From: Papiliotrema nemorosa
Taxonomy: Eukaryota; Basidiomycota; Tremellomycetes; Tremellales; Rhynchogastremaceae
NCBI GenBank assembly: GCA_032158125.1
Contig: JASKOT010000055.1
Span: 1-57,828 of the forward strand
DNA: 57,828 nt
Reading direction: 5' to 3'
Of the stretch, positions 35,401 through 46,813 are shown one piece after another; the first letter of the stretch is position 1, and the number at the start of each line of letters is the position of its first letter. The notes beneath the pieces were generated by a model that was not told where the DNA came from, did not search any database, and worked only from the letters and a program-made list of their open reading frames with translations. A program made the translations under genes and the position numbers.

Positions 35401-36618
35401 TGCCTTCAAGGTAACAAGGTCAAGGGCGACAGAGGTATGGAGCAGTACCTCGGTAACGTGTCAATGAAGATTCACGCCAAGGTGGGTGCGGATCACTGCG
35501 TCTGACGTTAGCACGCTGACGTTCAAGATGGGTGGCGTTACGCATGAGATCAATCTCCCTGCTGGTGCTTTGGACAAGAAAACGATGATGATTGGTGCCG
35601 ATGTGATTCGATTGTATCGGCCATACGAAAGTCAGGCTGATGCCCAAGGTCTCGCATCCACCTCAACGAGGTGGTATGATCCAGCCATCCATCGCCGTCA
35701 CGGTCGCGTCTACCAGCGGAGACAACATCCGTTTCATGCCTTGCATGCGTTTGCAAGAAGGCCGAGTGTAGGTCAACATATGACAAACGCTCGCAGCCAG
35801 CTGAGCTCGCAGGGAGATCATCAAAGATTTAGCCTCAATGGTGCACACTCATCTGCTCAAATATCAGACAAACACCAAAAGCCTTCCCGAGAAGATCATC
35901 ATGTTCAGAGATGGTGTTTCCGAAGGACAATACGGCCAATGTGTTCAGATCGAAGCCAAGGCAATCAAGGAAGCCTGTGCCAAATTTGCAAACTACAAGC
36001 CGAAGCTTACATTTGTTATTTGTGCTAAACGAGTAGGTCACATAATGCCCTCCCCAAGCTGACTCCCAGCACAGCATGCGATTCTTCGCTGCCAATGACG
36101 GCGACAAGGACAGGACCGGCAACCTGCCTGCGGGTACGGTGGTCGATTCTGGTGTCACCCATCCCTTTGCCTTTGACTTCTACCTCCAGGCCCACGCGGG
36201 TCTTCAAGGCACCGCCAAGCCGACTCATTACATTGTAGTCAAGGACGAGATTGGTTACACTGCCGACTCCATGCAGAATCTCTGCTACCAGCTGTAAGTC
36301 GTGAAGTCGGCGAAATCTTCAGGGCAAGCTGATCCATAGGTGCTACTCTTACGCGAGAGCAACCCGATCGGTGTCCCTCATCCCGGTTGCCTACTATGCC
36401 GACTTGATCGCTACCAAAGCCCGAGATTTTGTCTATACCGATGACACCTCGGACACCGCCACGACCTCGTCGAGCGGTTCGGGCGCGAGAGCCAATGCCA
36501 CGTTCGATCCACTCAAGCTCCAGAAGCGACTGGAAGCCAACCCCACCTTCAACGAAGTGGCTTGGGTGGGTTTTACTGAGGGTACGCCAGTCCAATGCTG
36601 ATCTGACAGTACATGTAG
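32436..36618 (+). CDS. AGO1: Argonaute protein 1 (PAZ-PIWI), catalytic tetrad intact
   Basis: This is the small-RNA-guided effector of RNA interference. It starts MAPPKGADT at 32436 and has about 20 short introns. Domain order: N domain (YHPRPGTGSSGKTIQVFANM, HYDVEINPVVKV), L1 (FGTGTGASPISGGGMVYDGF, LDTAYSAFVQAG), a Gly/Arg-rich RGG stretch (33806-33932), PAZ (RIFTMRGLTSQCA, LPCVQYGANFYLPME), L2, MID and PIWI. The MID 5'-phosphate pocket is standard: Tyr in RKEQQMYGIIKQVA (codon 35249-35251), VVTQCLQ, and the two Lys of MKIHAKMGG. The slicer tetrad is present: Asp in GADVSHPP (35600-35602), Glu in RVEIIKDLASM (35814-35816), Asp in MFRDGVSEGQ (35910-35912) and His in PTHYIVVKDE (36226-36228). 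The end is NEVAW-YM, with the last two residues on their own exon. Slicing activity is inferred from these residues. Confidence 0.94.
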
Positions 36619-36978
36619 TGGACCTGTCGCGTATCACCGAACTTTGCCCGCTTCTTCTAGGAGTTGCTTGTCGCTTCTCGCCCTTTCACCGGCGCTTTAC
36701 CCCCCTCTTTCACCTGGTTTGTTTCCCAGCCATTACCTCAAATCTCGTAGTTTGGTACATACTAGTTTCGAAATGTGATGTCTTTTGAGCTGCCTCGCAA
36801 AATGCGCGCATCCGAGTCCTGGTGTTCACACCAGACTCGTTTCATCGCAGCATCGTGACCGGTGAGGGGTGAAACGCTGAGTGTGGGGCTCCCCAGCAAG
36901 CTGAAACGTCGAGCCTCTGCGCATTCAATCAATCCAGCTCATATCACTCGCTGCTCATTCGCGACATACATCGCGCAG
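36619..36978. promoter_or_regulatory. Intergenic region, Argonaute 1 to ATE1
   Basis: 360 bases lie between tandem genes. The first part is T/C-rich and is the likely Argonaute 3' UTR. The short remainder serves as ATE1 promoter. No motif stands out. Confidence 0.4.
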
Positions 36979-38915
36979 ATGACCACCCCAACACTTCTGA
37001 CACCTTATGGCTATTCAGCGTCAACATGTGGTTATTGTTCTCCCTCGGGAAGTCGGTCCGCTTTGCCCACCTCGAAAAAATATGGTAGTCAGTGACAATC
37101 CTGTCAAGCAGGTCTCCCTTCCTGGAGAGAACTGACGGTCAGTGAAAGCACCGCAGATGTCTTGTCAGGTGAATCATATGGATACTATATCTGCCTTGAG
37201 GGCGAACAAGAGGCTGACGGTAGTTTTATCAAGATTTGATTGACAGAGGATGGAGACGGTCCGGTGATTATGTCTACCGGTGAGTCTACCTTTGACTATC
37301 ACACCACATTGATTCAAGCGTCTTGTCGAGCTCGATTCTTGTGGAGGGAAGAGGATTTGAAGGCTGATATGTAGCCCTGATATGGAACGAACTTGTTGTC
37401 CTCAGTATACCATCCGCCTCGATGCGATAGATTTCAAAGTGGGCAAGAAACATCGTCAAGTTGTCAATCGCCTCAATCGATTCTTGGGGGAAGGTCTCAA
37501 ATCGGGAGACTTGGGTGAGAAGGAGAATAAGAGGAATGAAAAGTCTAATAAAGGCAAAGGGAAGGCGAAAATGGGAGGAGAGTGGGAGTTGGATAATGAG
37601 CTGAGGAAACATGAAGTGGGTCATGGCGGAGAAGGCGTTCATCGATATACTGTGAGCTTCCCCACCTCCTCGTGTGATGTCTTGTGTTGTGTGCTGAGTG
37701 AGAGACGGAACTTGTCCCTGCCAAAGTGACCAAGGAGACATTTGAGCTTTATAAGAGGTATCAGATGGCAGTGCATAATGATAAAGAGGAAGATGTGTCT
37801 ATGCGCGGTTTCTCTAGATTTCTATGCGACAGTCCGCTCATTGTGGGTCGTCCCTCCCTGGTGCGCCGAGGCTTGTAGCTGACAATTAGGGCGGAGCGAT
37901 ATCTTACGCCAAAGGTGTCGACGGGACTCAATTACCGGAGAAGTTTGGGTCGTATCATCTACGTGAGTCAGTTCGATCCAAGCCGGAAGCTGATTAAGTA
38001 GTCTACCGGGTCGATGGAAAGTTGGTCGGGATTTCGGTGATTGATATATTGCCTCTCTGCGTGTCTTCGGTCTATTTCATCTGGGATCCAGAGTACGCTT
38101 GGGCGAGCTTGGGGAAAATTTCAGCCATGAGAGAGATTGTTCTTGCGCGGGATCTGCACCGAGCGGGTTTGGACAGTCTGCGTTGGGTGTACATGGGTGA
38201 GCAGGGATTCTCTTCCCATTGATTTTCGAAATCTGAGTGAGGCTGATCATAGGCTACTGGATACCGGATTGCGGAAAGATGGTATACAAGTCAGAATACT
38301 CACCTTCGTATCTCCTCGACCCGGTCCGTTGCCATGATCCTCACGTGAGCTATGGAGAAGCTGATGGAGCAGAATACACTCAAATTTCACCTGCTAGATA
38401 CAAAGCTCGACGTCTTTCTCAAGGCCCATCCGGCTGGATACTTCCCCTTTGCCGATATTATATCCGGCGCATTGGACACTACCCCGACAAGAGACCCAAC
38501 TTCCCGCCCGAAAGATGGCGATGGGGATAAGGACGAAGACTTGTCAGACGTCGAAGAGCTGGACGATTTCCCGAAAGGTTTTATACCTGGATTCCAGGAC
38601 CCGGCGTCTTTCACCAACGAGCAGATTGATAGTCTACTGGTTCTTATGAAGGGAGGAAGGGTACGAGCCGCATCCAGGCTGGTGGCTGTTGAGGTGAGTG
38701 AACCACATAAATCATACAATAGAACCGGCGATTTTGGGAGACAAGTCATTGTCAACGGGTCATGCTGATGCGAATAGGATCTGTCTTTTGGTGATACCGC
38801 TATGGCGCACCTGCAGATACGAGAACTGGTCGCTGCGGTGGGGTACGAGCTGATGGGGAAGGGCGATGCGGGGCTAGAGGGGATCAAGGACAAGGGCTTG
38901 CTCTTCTTTGGCTAG
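36979..38915 (+). CDS. ATE1: Arginyl-tRNA--protein transferase ATE1
   Basis: ATE1 adds Arg from Arg-tRNA to N-terminal Asp, Glu or oxidised Cys and so creates N-degrons. The start MTTPTLLTPYGYSASTCGYC carries the CxxC pair. The vicinal pair ERTCCPQYTIRLDA comes about 60 residues later. Together these are the Cys cluster of the ATE N-terminal domain, known in yeast to be needed for activity and metal or heme binding. Then come FKVGKKHRQVVNRLNRFL, ETFELYKRYQMAVHND, MRGFSRFLCDSPLI and GSYHLVYRVDGKLVGISVID. The C-terminal acetyltransferase-like block has SSVYFIWDPEYAWASLGKIS, MREIVLARDL, LRWVYMGYWIPDC and YKSEYSPSYLLDP. An acidic loop (38510-38570) precedes the end. Around ten short introns occur. 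It lies 360 bases behind AGO1 on the same strand. Confidence 0.93.
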
Positions 38916-38999
38916 ACATTTGGAGGGTTTCCAGAAGTGTACACCTTGTACCAGGTATGCATCGAGGGGAGGTCTCGTTAGTCGACGATGACGATCGAG

Positions 39000-39940
39000 C
39001 TAGTCTTCCAGATCTACCACTGGAGGCTGATCTAACCACCCAGCCCTCCAAGCCAGAACATTCAAGAACCATCCGCTGAGGCCCCATACTTCCAGCTTGT
39101 CGTCTACCTTTGGTATGGTCAGATCCGCGGCCATAAACTTGGTATAAGACCTATGAGGGGCTAATCGGAAGTAGTGTGTCCTCTGGTACGATTTTGACTG
39201 GATACGGGAAAGCGGAAGAGGCAAAATGGCCGAGACTTCTGCTGGAGAGGGTACGAGCTCCGACACGGGAGGCGATGTGAGGCTTTGGTTAGATGTTGAG
39301 TATCCAGGGGAATCGTGTAGAAAGCCCTGAAAGGTCAGAGCAGTATTAAACTGTATTCAACTCGGAAACAGATGATGAGGCGTACTACAATCGGCCAGAC
39401 TCTTGCTCTATTGCCCAGGCTGTACTCGGGCGGCAGACTACCGAGTACTTCAACACATTCAGGTCGGATGGCCAACTCCTCGTTGGCTTCTCGTAAAGCG
39501 GTATGGACCACATCGTCGTCGGTCTACCGTGAGCAAACAGTCTTGAAACTCGGGAAGTACAATGACAGGGATGTGATACACACCTCGTCAGCTTTTCCAC
39601 CTGGAAAGCTGTCTTGTCAGCCCAATGTCGATTGTGAAGCGGTGACATACCTCGCTTCTCCTGCGTGTACGCGCATAAAGCTCGCTCGTACTTGCATCAA
39701 GAAATGAGCTCGATCATCGATATTCATAAGAGGTATGAGTACCGCCGACTCCGCTGGTATTTTGCCATTGATAGGTGGAGGGCAGGTGTGAGCTGGAGGT
39801 CGAGCGATGGAGAAGCGGGGTGAGGGGTCCAGTATGGCTCTGATGGATTCTAGGTCCGACCGAGTAAAGGTGGTCAAGCTGCGTCTGCATCTAGAGCATC
39901 TTGCTGATTGTCGGACAGTACGAAACGTAGAGATTCGCAT
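39000..39940 (-). CDS. PCD1: Nudix hydrolase, CoA diphosphatase type (PCD1/NUDT7-8)
   Basis: The family hydrolyses CoA and acyl-CoA to 3',5'-ADP and phosphopantetheine, usually in peroxisomes or mitochondria. The start MRISTFRTVRQSARCSRCRR at 39940 is basic, compatible with a mitochondrial presequence. Next come ESAVLIPLMNIDDRAHFLM, RASFMRVHAGEASFPGGKAD and the Nudix box (GGKADETDDDVVHTALREAN followed by EELAI). The spacing G-x5-E-x7-REUxEE is only approximate because an intron interrupts it after ADE. LGSLPPEYSLGNR, then LVPSPAEVSAILPLPLSRI and the end LSGWFLNVLAWRAG follow. The SFPGGKxD and LSxxxF/LxVxPxV-type context points to the CoA subgroup. Three or four introns occur. It is convergent with ATE1 and shares a 192-base promoter with DCP1. 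Confidence 0.82.
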
Positions 39941-40132
39941 CTCGAGTCCATGGCATGTCTATGAATGTGATGGATGTATCGACGTGCAAGGCGAGGAAGA
40001 GGGTGACGAAATATCCGTAACAAAAACAGTCACCTCGTGATTCTATTGCTCCTTTCACCTTGCGAATCTCACTCATTTCGCTCTCTTCACGTTTCTTGTT
40101 ATTCTGCATCCGATCACGAGAGTATACCCAGC

Positions 40133-41855
40133 ATGTCGGTCGAAGCAGACCGCGTAGCGGCTTTCAAAGAAGCTACAAACTTCCGATCAGTCACGAGAAA
40201 CGATCCTTCCGTTTTGGAAATTGTGGATACGTCGAATTATTCAGTTATATATCATTATGATGAGGCTGCTGGGGAGTGGGAGAAGCAGAAACAGGAAGGT
40301 CCCTTGTTTGTGGTCAGGAGGTGAGTTTATCGCCTTTCCACGCCAAATGGCTTGGTCCCCTCGCGGCGGAGTATCAACAGGAAGGACACGAGGAAAAGGA
40401 GCACGCTGATTATAGGGACAAAACACCCGAGTATGCGCTGTTCATGTTGAATCGACAAGCGGTGAAAAATGTCACGATAGCTCTCGTACCGGGAGAAATG
40501 AAAGCTACGATAGGGGATACGACCACTTTACATCTAGCCAGAAGAGGAGAGAGTGGGTTGAGCAGAGTCGCCTGCGGGTGGGGCTGATGTGATGTAGGGC
40601 TGCGAAGGGGGATTTGGTTTAGCGATGCAGGGGATGTGGACAGGTTCAGGGAGACTATCCTCAGGTTAGTCGATCTGGTCAATCTGGCTTGATGCCTGGA
40701 AGACAGGATGTGTGTAGTAGTGCTGATTCCGTAGGATATGCGGCGAACCAACCAAGAAACCGGGAGGATCCACTTCTTCCCCCTCGGTCGTAGCGCCCGC
40801 TCCTGTAGCTTCGACCTCTGCTTCAAGTGCCGCACCGGCAAATGACGGTTTTGCAAGATTGTTTGCCGGTCTTCAGACTGTATGTCCCATCTACACCGAT
40901 CAGATCCCCGGCTCACGGAACAGGCATCGACACCTCCTGCTCCACGGATAGAGAGCGTAACCAGTATTCCCCCGCCGACGCCTCAAGCATCCTCATACAC
41001 CCCTCAACATGTCTCCCCAGGTGTTTCAGCACCCAGAAGCGAAACACCGCCCATCTCTCAGCCCGTCTCTGCTGTACCCGCCCAACCAGTCTCTTACGTT
41101 CCGGATACTTTTGTCCAACCACCCGGACAAACAGTAGATGATCTGCTGAATTCGATCCTCGGGATAGCTGCGCCGTCCAAACCAGCACAGCCAGCACCAA
41201 GCGCTCCGACACCACAATCACGAGTGGGGAGTAGTGCAGCACACCCCCACACCACCCTGTCTCCGCCATTACCCCCTCCGCACCCATTGACATCGATGAA
41301 AGTGGGTAACGCATCTTTTGCTCAGGCAGCAGGGGCCACCTCCCCAATCCCGCCTACAACGAGGCCGAATCTGGTACAGACCAACTCGACATCTTCGTTC
41401 AATGATCCACCTGTAATACAATCACCTCAACCCTTACCCAGCCATCCTGTCCCCAGTCAACAGCAACAACATTCATCACAATCTACCTTCTCCCCGCCCC
41501 CGCTCGCTCCTAATGGCCATTTTTCTTCGCCCATGAATCACAACAACTTTGGTCCCATGGTTCCCGGCCCACACGGTCCGATGGGATCTAATCAGATGCC
41601 ACCCATGGTCAAAGGTCAGATTGCAAAATCGGTCGTAGACGCAGTAAGCGCGCGAAAAGGGGACGAAGGAGTCAGAAAGGTGGAACAGGTCAATGAGGTG
41701 GGCAAACGAATGTTCGTTCAGGATCTGTTACATCTCTTTCATGTGAGTGTATGCTGTGACAGAACTGCAGAGGAGGGCTGATGAGGCAGACTGATCAGAC
41801 TTTCGTAGAGGAGGTGTGGAGGGGCTACCTCGCTCGAGCAGGTCCAGGGTACTGA
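40133..41855 (+). CDS. DCP1: mRNA decapping enzyme subunit DCP1
   Basis: Dcp1 activates the Dcp2 decapping nuclease in P-bodies. The start MSVEADRVAAFKEATNFRSV leads into the EVH1-like fold: DPSVLEIVDTSNYSVIYHYD, WEKQKQEGPLFVVRR, PEYALFMLNRQAVKNVTIAL and RGIWFSDAGDVDRFRETILR. Introns lie after VVRR and after LARRGES. A long Pro/Ser/Gln-rich, probably disordered region (about 250 residues) follows. It includes QTVDDLLNSILGIA, which resembles the short helical motif used to bind decapping cofactors. The C-terminal helix is VKGQIAKSVVDAVSARKGDE to MFVQDLLHLFH, then VEEVWRGYLARAGPGY, which fits the trimerisation domain of metazoan-type Dcp1. This tail is absent from the short S. cerevisiae protein. 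It shares a 192-base promoter with the Nudix gene. Confidence 0.88.
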
Positions 41856-42633
41856 GCGGGAGTATGCAGCGCAACGGTGTTGGCATCTTGGAGAATCATG
41901 AGCGATCGACCGAGAGGGCGAGGCGACTTTGGTTGCTTCTCATCGAGATGCACCTATCTTATGATGTACTTCGCTGAATGAGCGCTTCTCGAAGGCTGAT
42001 TTCGTCTGAGCGATACTCGAGCAGTGCAATATCCGGACGAGCAGTCCAATATGAAGTTACAAATTTTCGGCTGTTCTACTCTGGTGTAGCGATTGGTGAA
42101 ACTGCGGATGCGCAAGATACAGTGTGGTGGCGTCGGTCGCATGCGCTGATAAGGATGACCGAAATGGGCTTCAATCCCTCTTGAATGGTGATGCCCTCTT
42201 CCAGGTGGTCGATCATACGAGGAAGATCAGATCATGACTCATGCTTGGCACCCTGTCAGATTAATCCGAGTAGATCTCTTGAACCTGTGGAAGCTTCAAA
42301 GCGAGTAGAGAGAGAGCAGGAGGAAGGGAGTACGACTAGATCTCTCTTGCTGATCCCGCTCCCTGCGTTCCGCTTTCCAGACTCAAATAGCTATACACCA
42401 TGCATCGTTCATCCTTCCTCCCGTTAGCATCGAATTGGTCGACCATAGCCTGCTCAACTGCACTTTTGGTGATATACGTCTCGGTACAGCTTTAGGATCC
42501 AGCATTGCACCTCGGCGTTGGCGGTGCTCGACTGCCCGAGAAGATTGATAGTCTGCAACACCTACCCCTTGCCGAATTTCAACCCAGCATTCCTTCGATT
42601 GATCCAATCAATTATACTTGACGGTCATACAGT
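41856..42633. other. Intergenic region, DCP1 to membrane-protein gene
   Basis: 778 bases with no supported gene. A 15-base near-perfect direct repeat (CGAGCAGTGCAATAT at 42018 and CGAGCAGTCCAATAT at 42038) lies about 600 bases upstream of the next start. Frames here are shorter than 85 codons and lack family features. Confidence 0.4.
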
Positions 42634-44734
42634 ATGACTCGGGGGACGGGAACTCTGCCTGGCTGGGCTATATGGTCCGCCCTCATCCTGCTTCACGCTA
42701 CATCAGCCGAAACGTCTAGCCCGAACACCGGCGACCAGCTCCAAGCATTCCGCTTCCAATACACCTCTACCGTCCCGCAACTTCCTATCCAATACACATG
42801 TCCTTCCCCTTTTACTCTGACTCAATCAACACCGACGAACAATGGTGGACCGGACCCTGTCGCGCCGTATACGATGATTTCGTTTGTCCATGAACAACTG
42901 ATGGATGGTTCCGGGGTAGGGTACGAGAGGATATACGCGAGGAGTTTGGTCGTGGGTGATATGTCCAAATCTGTGTCTTTCTCACATCCTTGGGCGAATG
43001 GGACGCAACATATAAGTTGTATTTGGGCGGTAAGTCATTCGTTCCATCGCGCATCATACGTCGAGAAGGGAGGTAAGACAGGATTAAGGCTGATGTCTAG
43101 TCTAATGGAGTCAGTGGAGGATGTCAGGATCTGATAACGGTCGTACCCTCGCCTGATCTCACATTGGATGCGTATGAGAACAGCACGTCTCAATGTAGAG
43201 TCCCGTCAGTGATGGGTTCTTGGGTCACAAACACCAGCCAGACACTGGACGTCGACGTGACAGGTCCCTCTGGGACTGTTTCTGTCAATGCTTGGCCTCA
43301 ATCCTGTAAGTCGAAGCGGGTCTCCTCTCATCAATCCACCTGGAGTAGGCCATGAGCAGTGACTGATAGCCTAGGTTCGGATTTGACGTTCACCCCGCAG
43401 AATGGGACAGCACCGTATACCCTCGTCATTGCGCCAGCCTTCCATCCACCTGTCAATATAACCTCTTCCGGCCCCAAGAACAGCATGATCTACAGGGTCC
43501 GCTTGTCGCACGGTCAAGCATTCATGGCTGGAGTATTCGATGCTGCCGGTAACTCATTCGCCATTGGCCCTTTACATGCTGGCTTTACCGATAACCCGTC
43601 CTGTCTCAACACGTTGACCGGTCAAAAGGTGTCATCGAAGGGCAACTTTGGGTCGGGTATTCTGGCAGGTGGTACAATTGGCGGTTTCATCGTTGGAGCT
43701 CTCGGCGCTCTACTCTTTGCTTGGCTCTGGACCCGAAGGGAGTACAAGACTGGGCGGAAAGGCTTCGACTCGAATGAGCTGCTGGACCCATATGCAGATC
43801 CAAGACCTGCTTCGTATCGAGCCGATTCAAATACCTCATCCACATATGGGAAACCCCTTCCGCCAGTTGGGTATTCAGATTTAACCCCTCCTGTGGGTTA
43901 TGACAATTCACCCGCGACATTATACGACCCTGCTCCAGGATCCGGTTCACCTTATACCGCTCGAGGTGGACCGGAGAATGATGTTCGGCCGTTCCCGAGA
44001 CCCGACAGCCAAGGCGCTTACTCTACACCGTACGACAACCATAGAAGATCGAGATCGTCTCTGCACTCGGACTTTAACCCGCCATGGACAGGCGGCACTG
44101 ATGGGATGTATGGATCCAGCTCGACCGGACACTATGACTCGACGACAGCTGGTTCTTCCACACCGAGAAATTCGGTAGGTGTCGCTGGACCTAGAGGACC
44201 AAGAGCAGTAGGTTCCGGTGGAAAAGCATCAAGAATGCATGCGATGGGTGGAGCTTCGCCTAGTATCAGATCGAGAAGTTTCCACGAGGATGAGGAGAAT
44301 GAAGAAGAAGTTGAAGCGCAGGGAAGGAGAGCGAGGAATGTTTACGTGGTTCATTCGGATGGAGGTGGTGGAGATGTCCATATTCGTCTACCGGTTGGAG
44401 AAGCGAATGTGAGTAACACTAACCACATTGAGTAGATCTTCAGGCTGATTCCAAGGTGATCGAGCTACCTCCGACGTATCAAACCGAATCTGGGACAGTG
44501 ACGTCTCCCCCTCTTATCCAGCCAACCTCACCCCCACCAGCCAGTATGCACTCGGCACGATCTCGACGAAGCCCGAGCATCGGCGCCGGAGGTCTACCTC
44601 TACCCACCTTTGAGCTCCAGCAGAGCCGAAGTAGGGGAAGTATGACGGAAGATGAGATCAGAGCGAGGGCTGAAGCTGCTTTGGCAGAAAAAGGCAGACC
44701 GCCGAGCGGGTCGCCTCACCCACCTAGGCATTGA
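42634..44734 (+). CDS. Secreted-domain single-pass (type I) membrane protein
   Basis: The start MTRGTGTLPGWAIWSALILL gives a cleavable signal peptide ending near LLHATSAE. An ectodomain of about 300 residues with many N-glycosylation sequons (NGT, NST, NTS, NIT) and paired Cys follows, with repeated stretches such as FTPQNGTAPYTLVIAPAF. One transmembrane helix (GILAGGTIGGFIVGALGALL, FAWLW) precedes a basic stop-transfer WTRREYKTGRK. The cytoplasmic tail of about 300 residues is rich in Ser, Pro, Gly and Tyr and ends SGSPHPPRH. Introns near 43030-43100, 43305-43375 and 44411-44457 keep the frame (IWA-SNGVSGG, QSC-SDLTF, EAN-VIELPP). The layout resembles fungal Mid2/Wsc-like surface sensors, but there is no diagnostic WSC or Ser/Thr-rich mucin domain, so the function is open. 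Confidence 0.78.
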
Positions 44735-44887
44735 GCACCTCGAGAGAGGGACGGACTTTGAACAGGAGATCAGTGTGTTATTGTTTTGGTATGCATCAAG
44801 TTGTTGGGCCATACACTGGTCACGAACGGGCAAGGCCAGTACCGAAGGCGCAGTATTAACGTTTGATACGTGATCGACTCCTTCACT

Positions 44888-45648
44888 TTAGAAGTTCTCG
44901 CCGAAAGGCCTCAGGTCGAGCTCTTGCGTCCAAGCTGATCTGTGCTGGTTGATGAGGGAGAGGTAAGTCTCGGCGATTGCTGCCGGGTCCAGCTTCTGCA
45001 GGTCAGCGTATGGCTATAGGGGTAGTTGGGAAGGGTGCTTGCCTTTTCGTTACCGCCATTCTCTGCATCAATCTGCCCATCGACGACTACATGTGCAACA
45101 TGGACTCCCTTTGGCCCAAATTCCCTAGCCAGACTCTGGGTCAAACTTCTCCTTGCAAACATCCCGGGAGACATGGAAGAGAAGATTGCTCCTCCTCTCA
45201 TGGCCATTGTAGCTCCCGTAAAGATCAGACTACCCTTCCCGCCCGTCTTCTCATTGGGCTCATTCTCCAGCATGAGCGGGATGATAGCTTGACCAAAGTT
45301 GAAAGCTGCAATGACATGTTTGTCCAGGTTGTCTCGGAGGGTTTGCTCAGTTTGGTCAAGGAATGAACCGGGAGAGAACCCTCCGCCAGTGTTGAATACC
45401 CCTACGTCGATCTGAGCTTTAGGCCATTTGGTCTGAGCCTCCGAAATGGCTTTGTCGAGGGATGAGCGAGAGCCGTCGGATGATGCGGCGAGGTAAGAGG
45501 AAGAAGGAAGATCGAGGTTGAGTTTGGGGAAGGAGTCGGGGAGGGATCGGGAGAGGAGGACAAGGTTGTGAGTGGGTGCGAGAGACCGGGCTATGGAGGC
45601 GGATAACCCTGGTCCGACACCGAGAATGATGGCGATTCGGGACGACAT
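44888..45648 (-). CDS. Short-chain dehydrogenase/reductase
   Basis: This is an NAD(P)-dependent oxidoreductase with a Rossmann fold. The start MSSRIAIILGVGPGLSASIA has the GxGxGx nucleotide loop in the variant form GVGPGL. It is followed by THNLVLLSRS, VFNTGGGFSPGSFLDQTE (the NNAG position reads NTGGG) and GSLIFTGATMAMRGG. The active-site region is FSSMSPGMFARRSLTQSLAR, where the usual YxxxK is replaced by MSPGMFARR. Two exons (45648-45043, 44995-44888) join over a 47-base intron with a GC donor (gcaagc) and ctgacctgcag acceptor, giving 237 residues ending DLRPFGENF. The absent Tyr-Lys pair questions classical dehydrogenase activity; a related group of SDRs carries the same change. Substrate is unknown. 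Confidence 0.85.
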
Positions 45649-46813
45649 GAGGGTAAGTGAAGCTTGTACTGGTACTACTGGGAATTCGGAGTGAACTGGA
45701 AGGTGAGCTGGAGGTGTGATGATCGCCTTCGGTCAGCTTGATGATGATGCAGCCCGGTTAATCCGGAGAGTTTATCCGGGGAGAAGTTGACTCACCAGTT
45801 TCACCCTCATACTGTTCGAGCGACCAGACCTATCACCCTACTGCAGAGGCAGGCGCACAAATTGGAGATCAGCTTACATATCTGAGCCCTTGTGCATATG
45901 GGGAGGTCTGACACTCTACACCGATGATGACTGGCCGGAGCTGATTGACACTGATACTGATGAAGGTGAAACGCGACTTCACACGAGCCATCTTTGGCAC
46001 ATCTTCTCCACCTCCAGTGATAATCTTCCCCCACTTCCACATCAAGATGAATCGATTCATGGATCGGCACTGCTCCCTCGGGGGCATGCTCCGGGGATCG
46101 TCTCCACCCGGATCGAGGGGTGGCCATGGCGCAAGCTATTGACTTTTGCACGCGTGGATGGAGTCGACAATGACTAGCTCAAAGGAGGGACCATGTCAAT
46201 GTGCCTGATGGAAGGATCAAGAGGGAGACTGTGCGAGTAGAGGTGAGAATGGGTGAATACGCGACGCATTTTGATACTCTTCCACCTTCCCAATCCAGTC
46301 AACCTTCTCTACCCAACCCCCCACCATATATATAGTCGACATTCCCTCTCTTTCCTCTTTATTCTCACTTCTCACCCTGCTCCACCCGGTACCTCCTGCT
46401 TGTCATTTGACCACGCCTACAGAACCCGTCTTTTGTCGACATCCAGAATACGTTACCTCTTTGCGCCCTCCAGGTGAGTAACCTTCCTTGACCTTCCTCC
46501 TTCTCCCATTTCCCCTTCCGCCCTCCTCGATTTCCCCCTTGCTCCCAGACCAGCTGCTCGGGATTTCTCCCAGTTTGAAAACATGGCAACACTTCACACT
46601 CAAATCTCCCTTGTGAACTTGCGATAGGACCGGGCAATTGACTGCAGAGATTCCTTCCGCGACCAACAGCAAGAAGGAAAGTGAGTGACTTCCGTTTTCC
46701 TTATCCGTTGCCAAGCCCTATCAGGGGACCATACCCCCTACCTACATGGAATAATCTCTGAATATCCTTATATCACATTTGCTGACGCATTCAGAATTGA
46801 ATAGAAGGTCAAC
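45649..46813. promoter_or_regulatory. Divergent promoter region with TATA box and long leader
   Basis: 1165 bases lie between the SDR start (minus) and the RRM-gene start (plus). A TATATATA box is at 46327-46334. A very C/T-rich leader with a probable 5' UTR intron (gtgagtaacc near 46472, acceptor cattcag near 46794) follows. Overlapping frames of about 95-114 codons at 45807-46177 on both strands have no family features and are not called. Confidence 0.5.
46327..46334 (+). promoter_or_regulatory. TATA box
   Basis: TATATATA lies about 480 bases upstream of the RRM-gene start codon and just before a pyrimidine-rich initiation region. The distance is explained by the long spliced leader. Confidence 0.5.

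Noticed and set aside
45807..46177. Overlapping frames of 95-114 codons on both strands
   Set aside because: The two strands overlap in a promoter region and neither shows a recognisable domain. They are likely chance frames.
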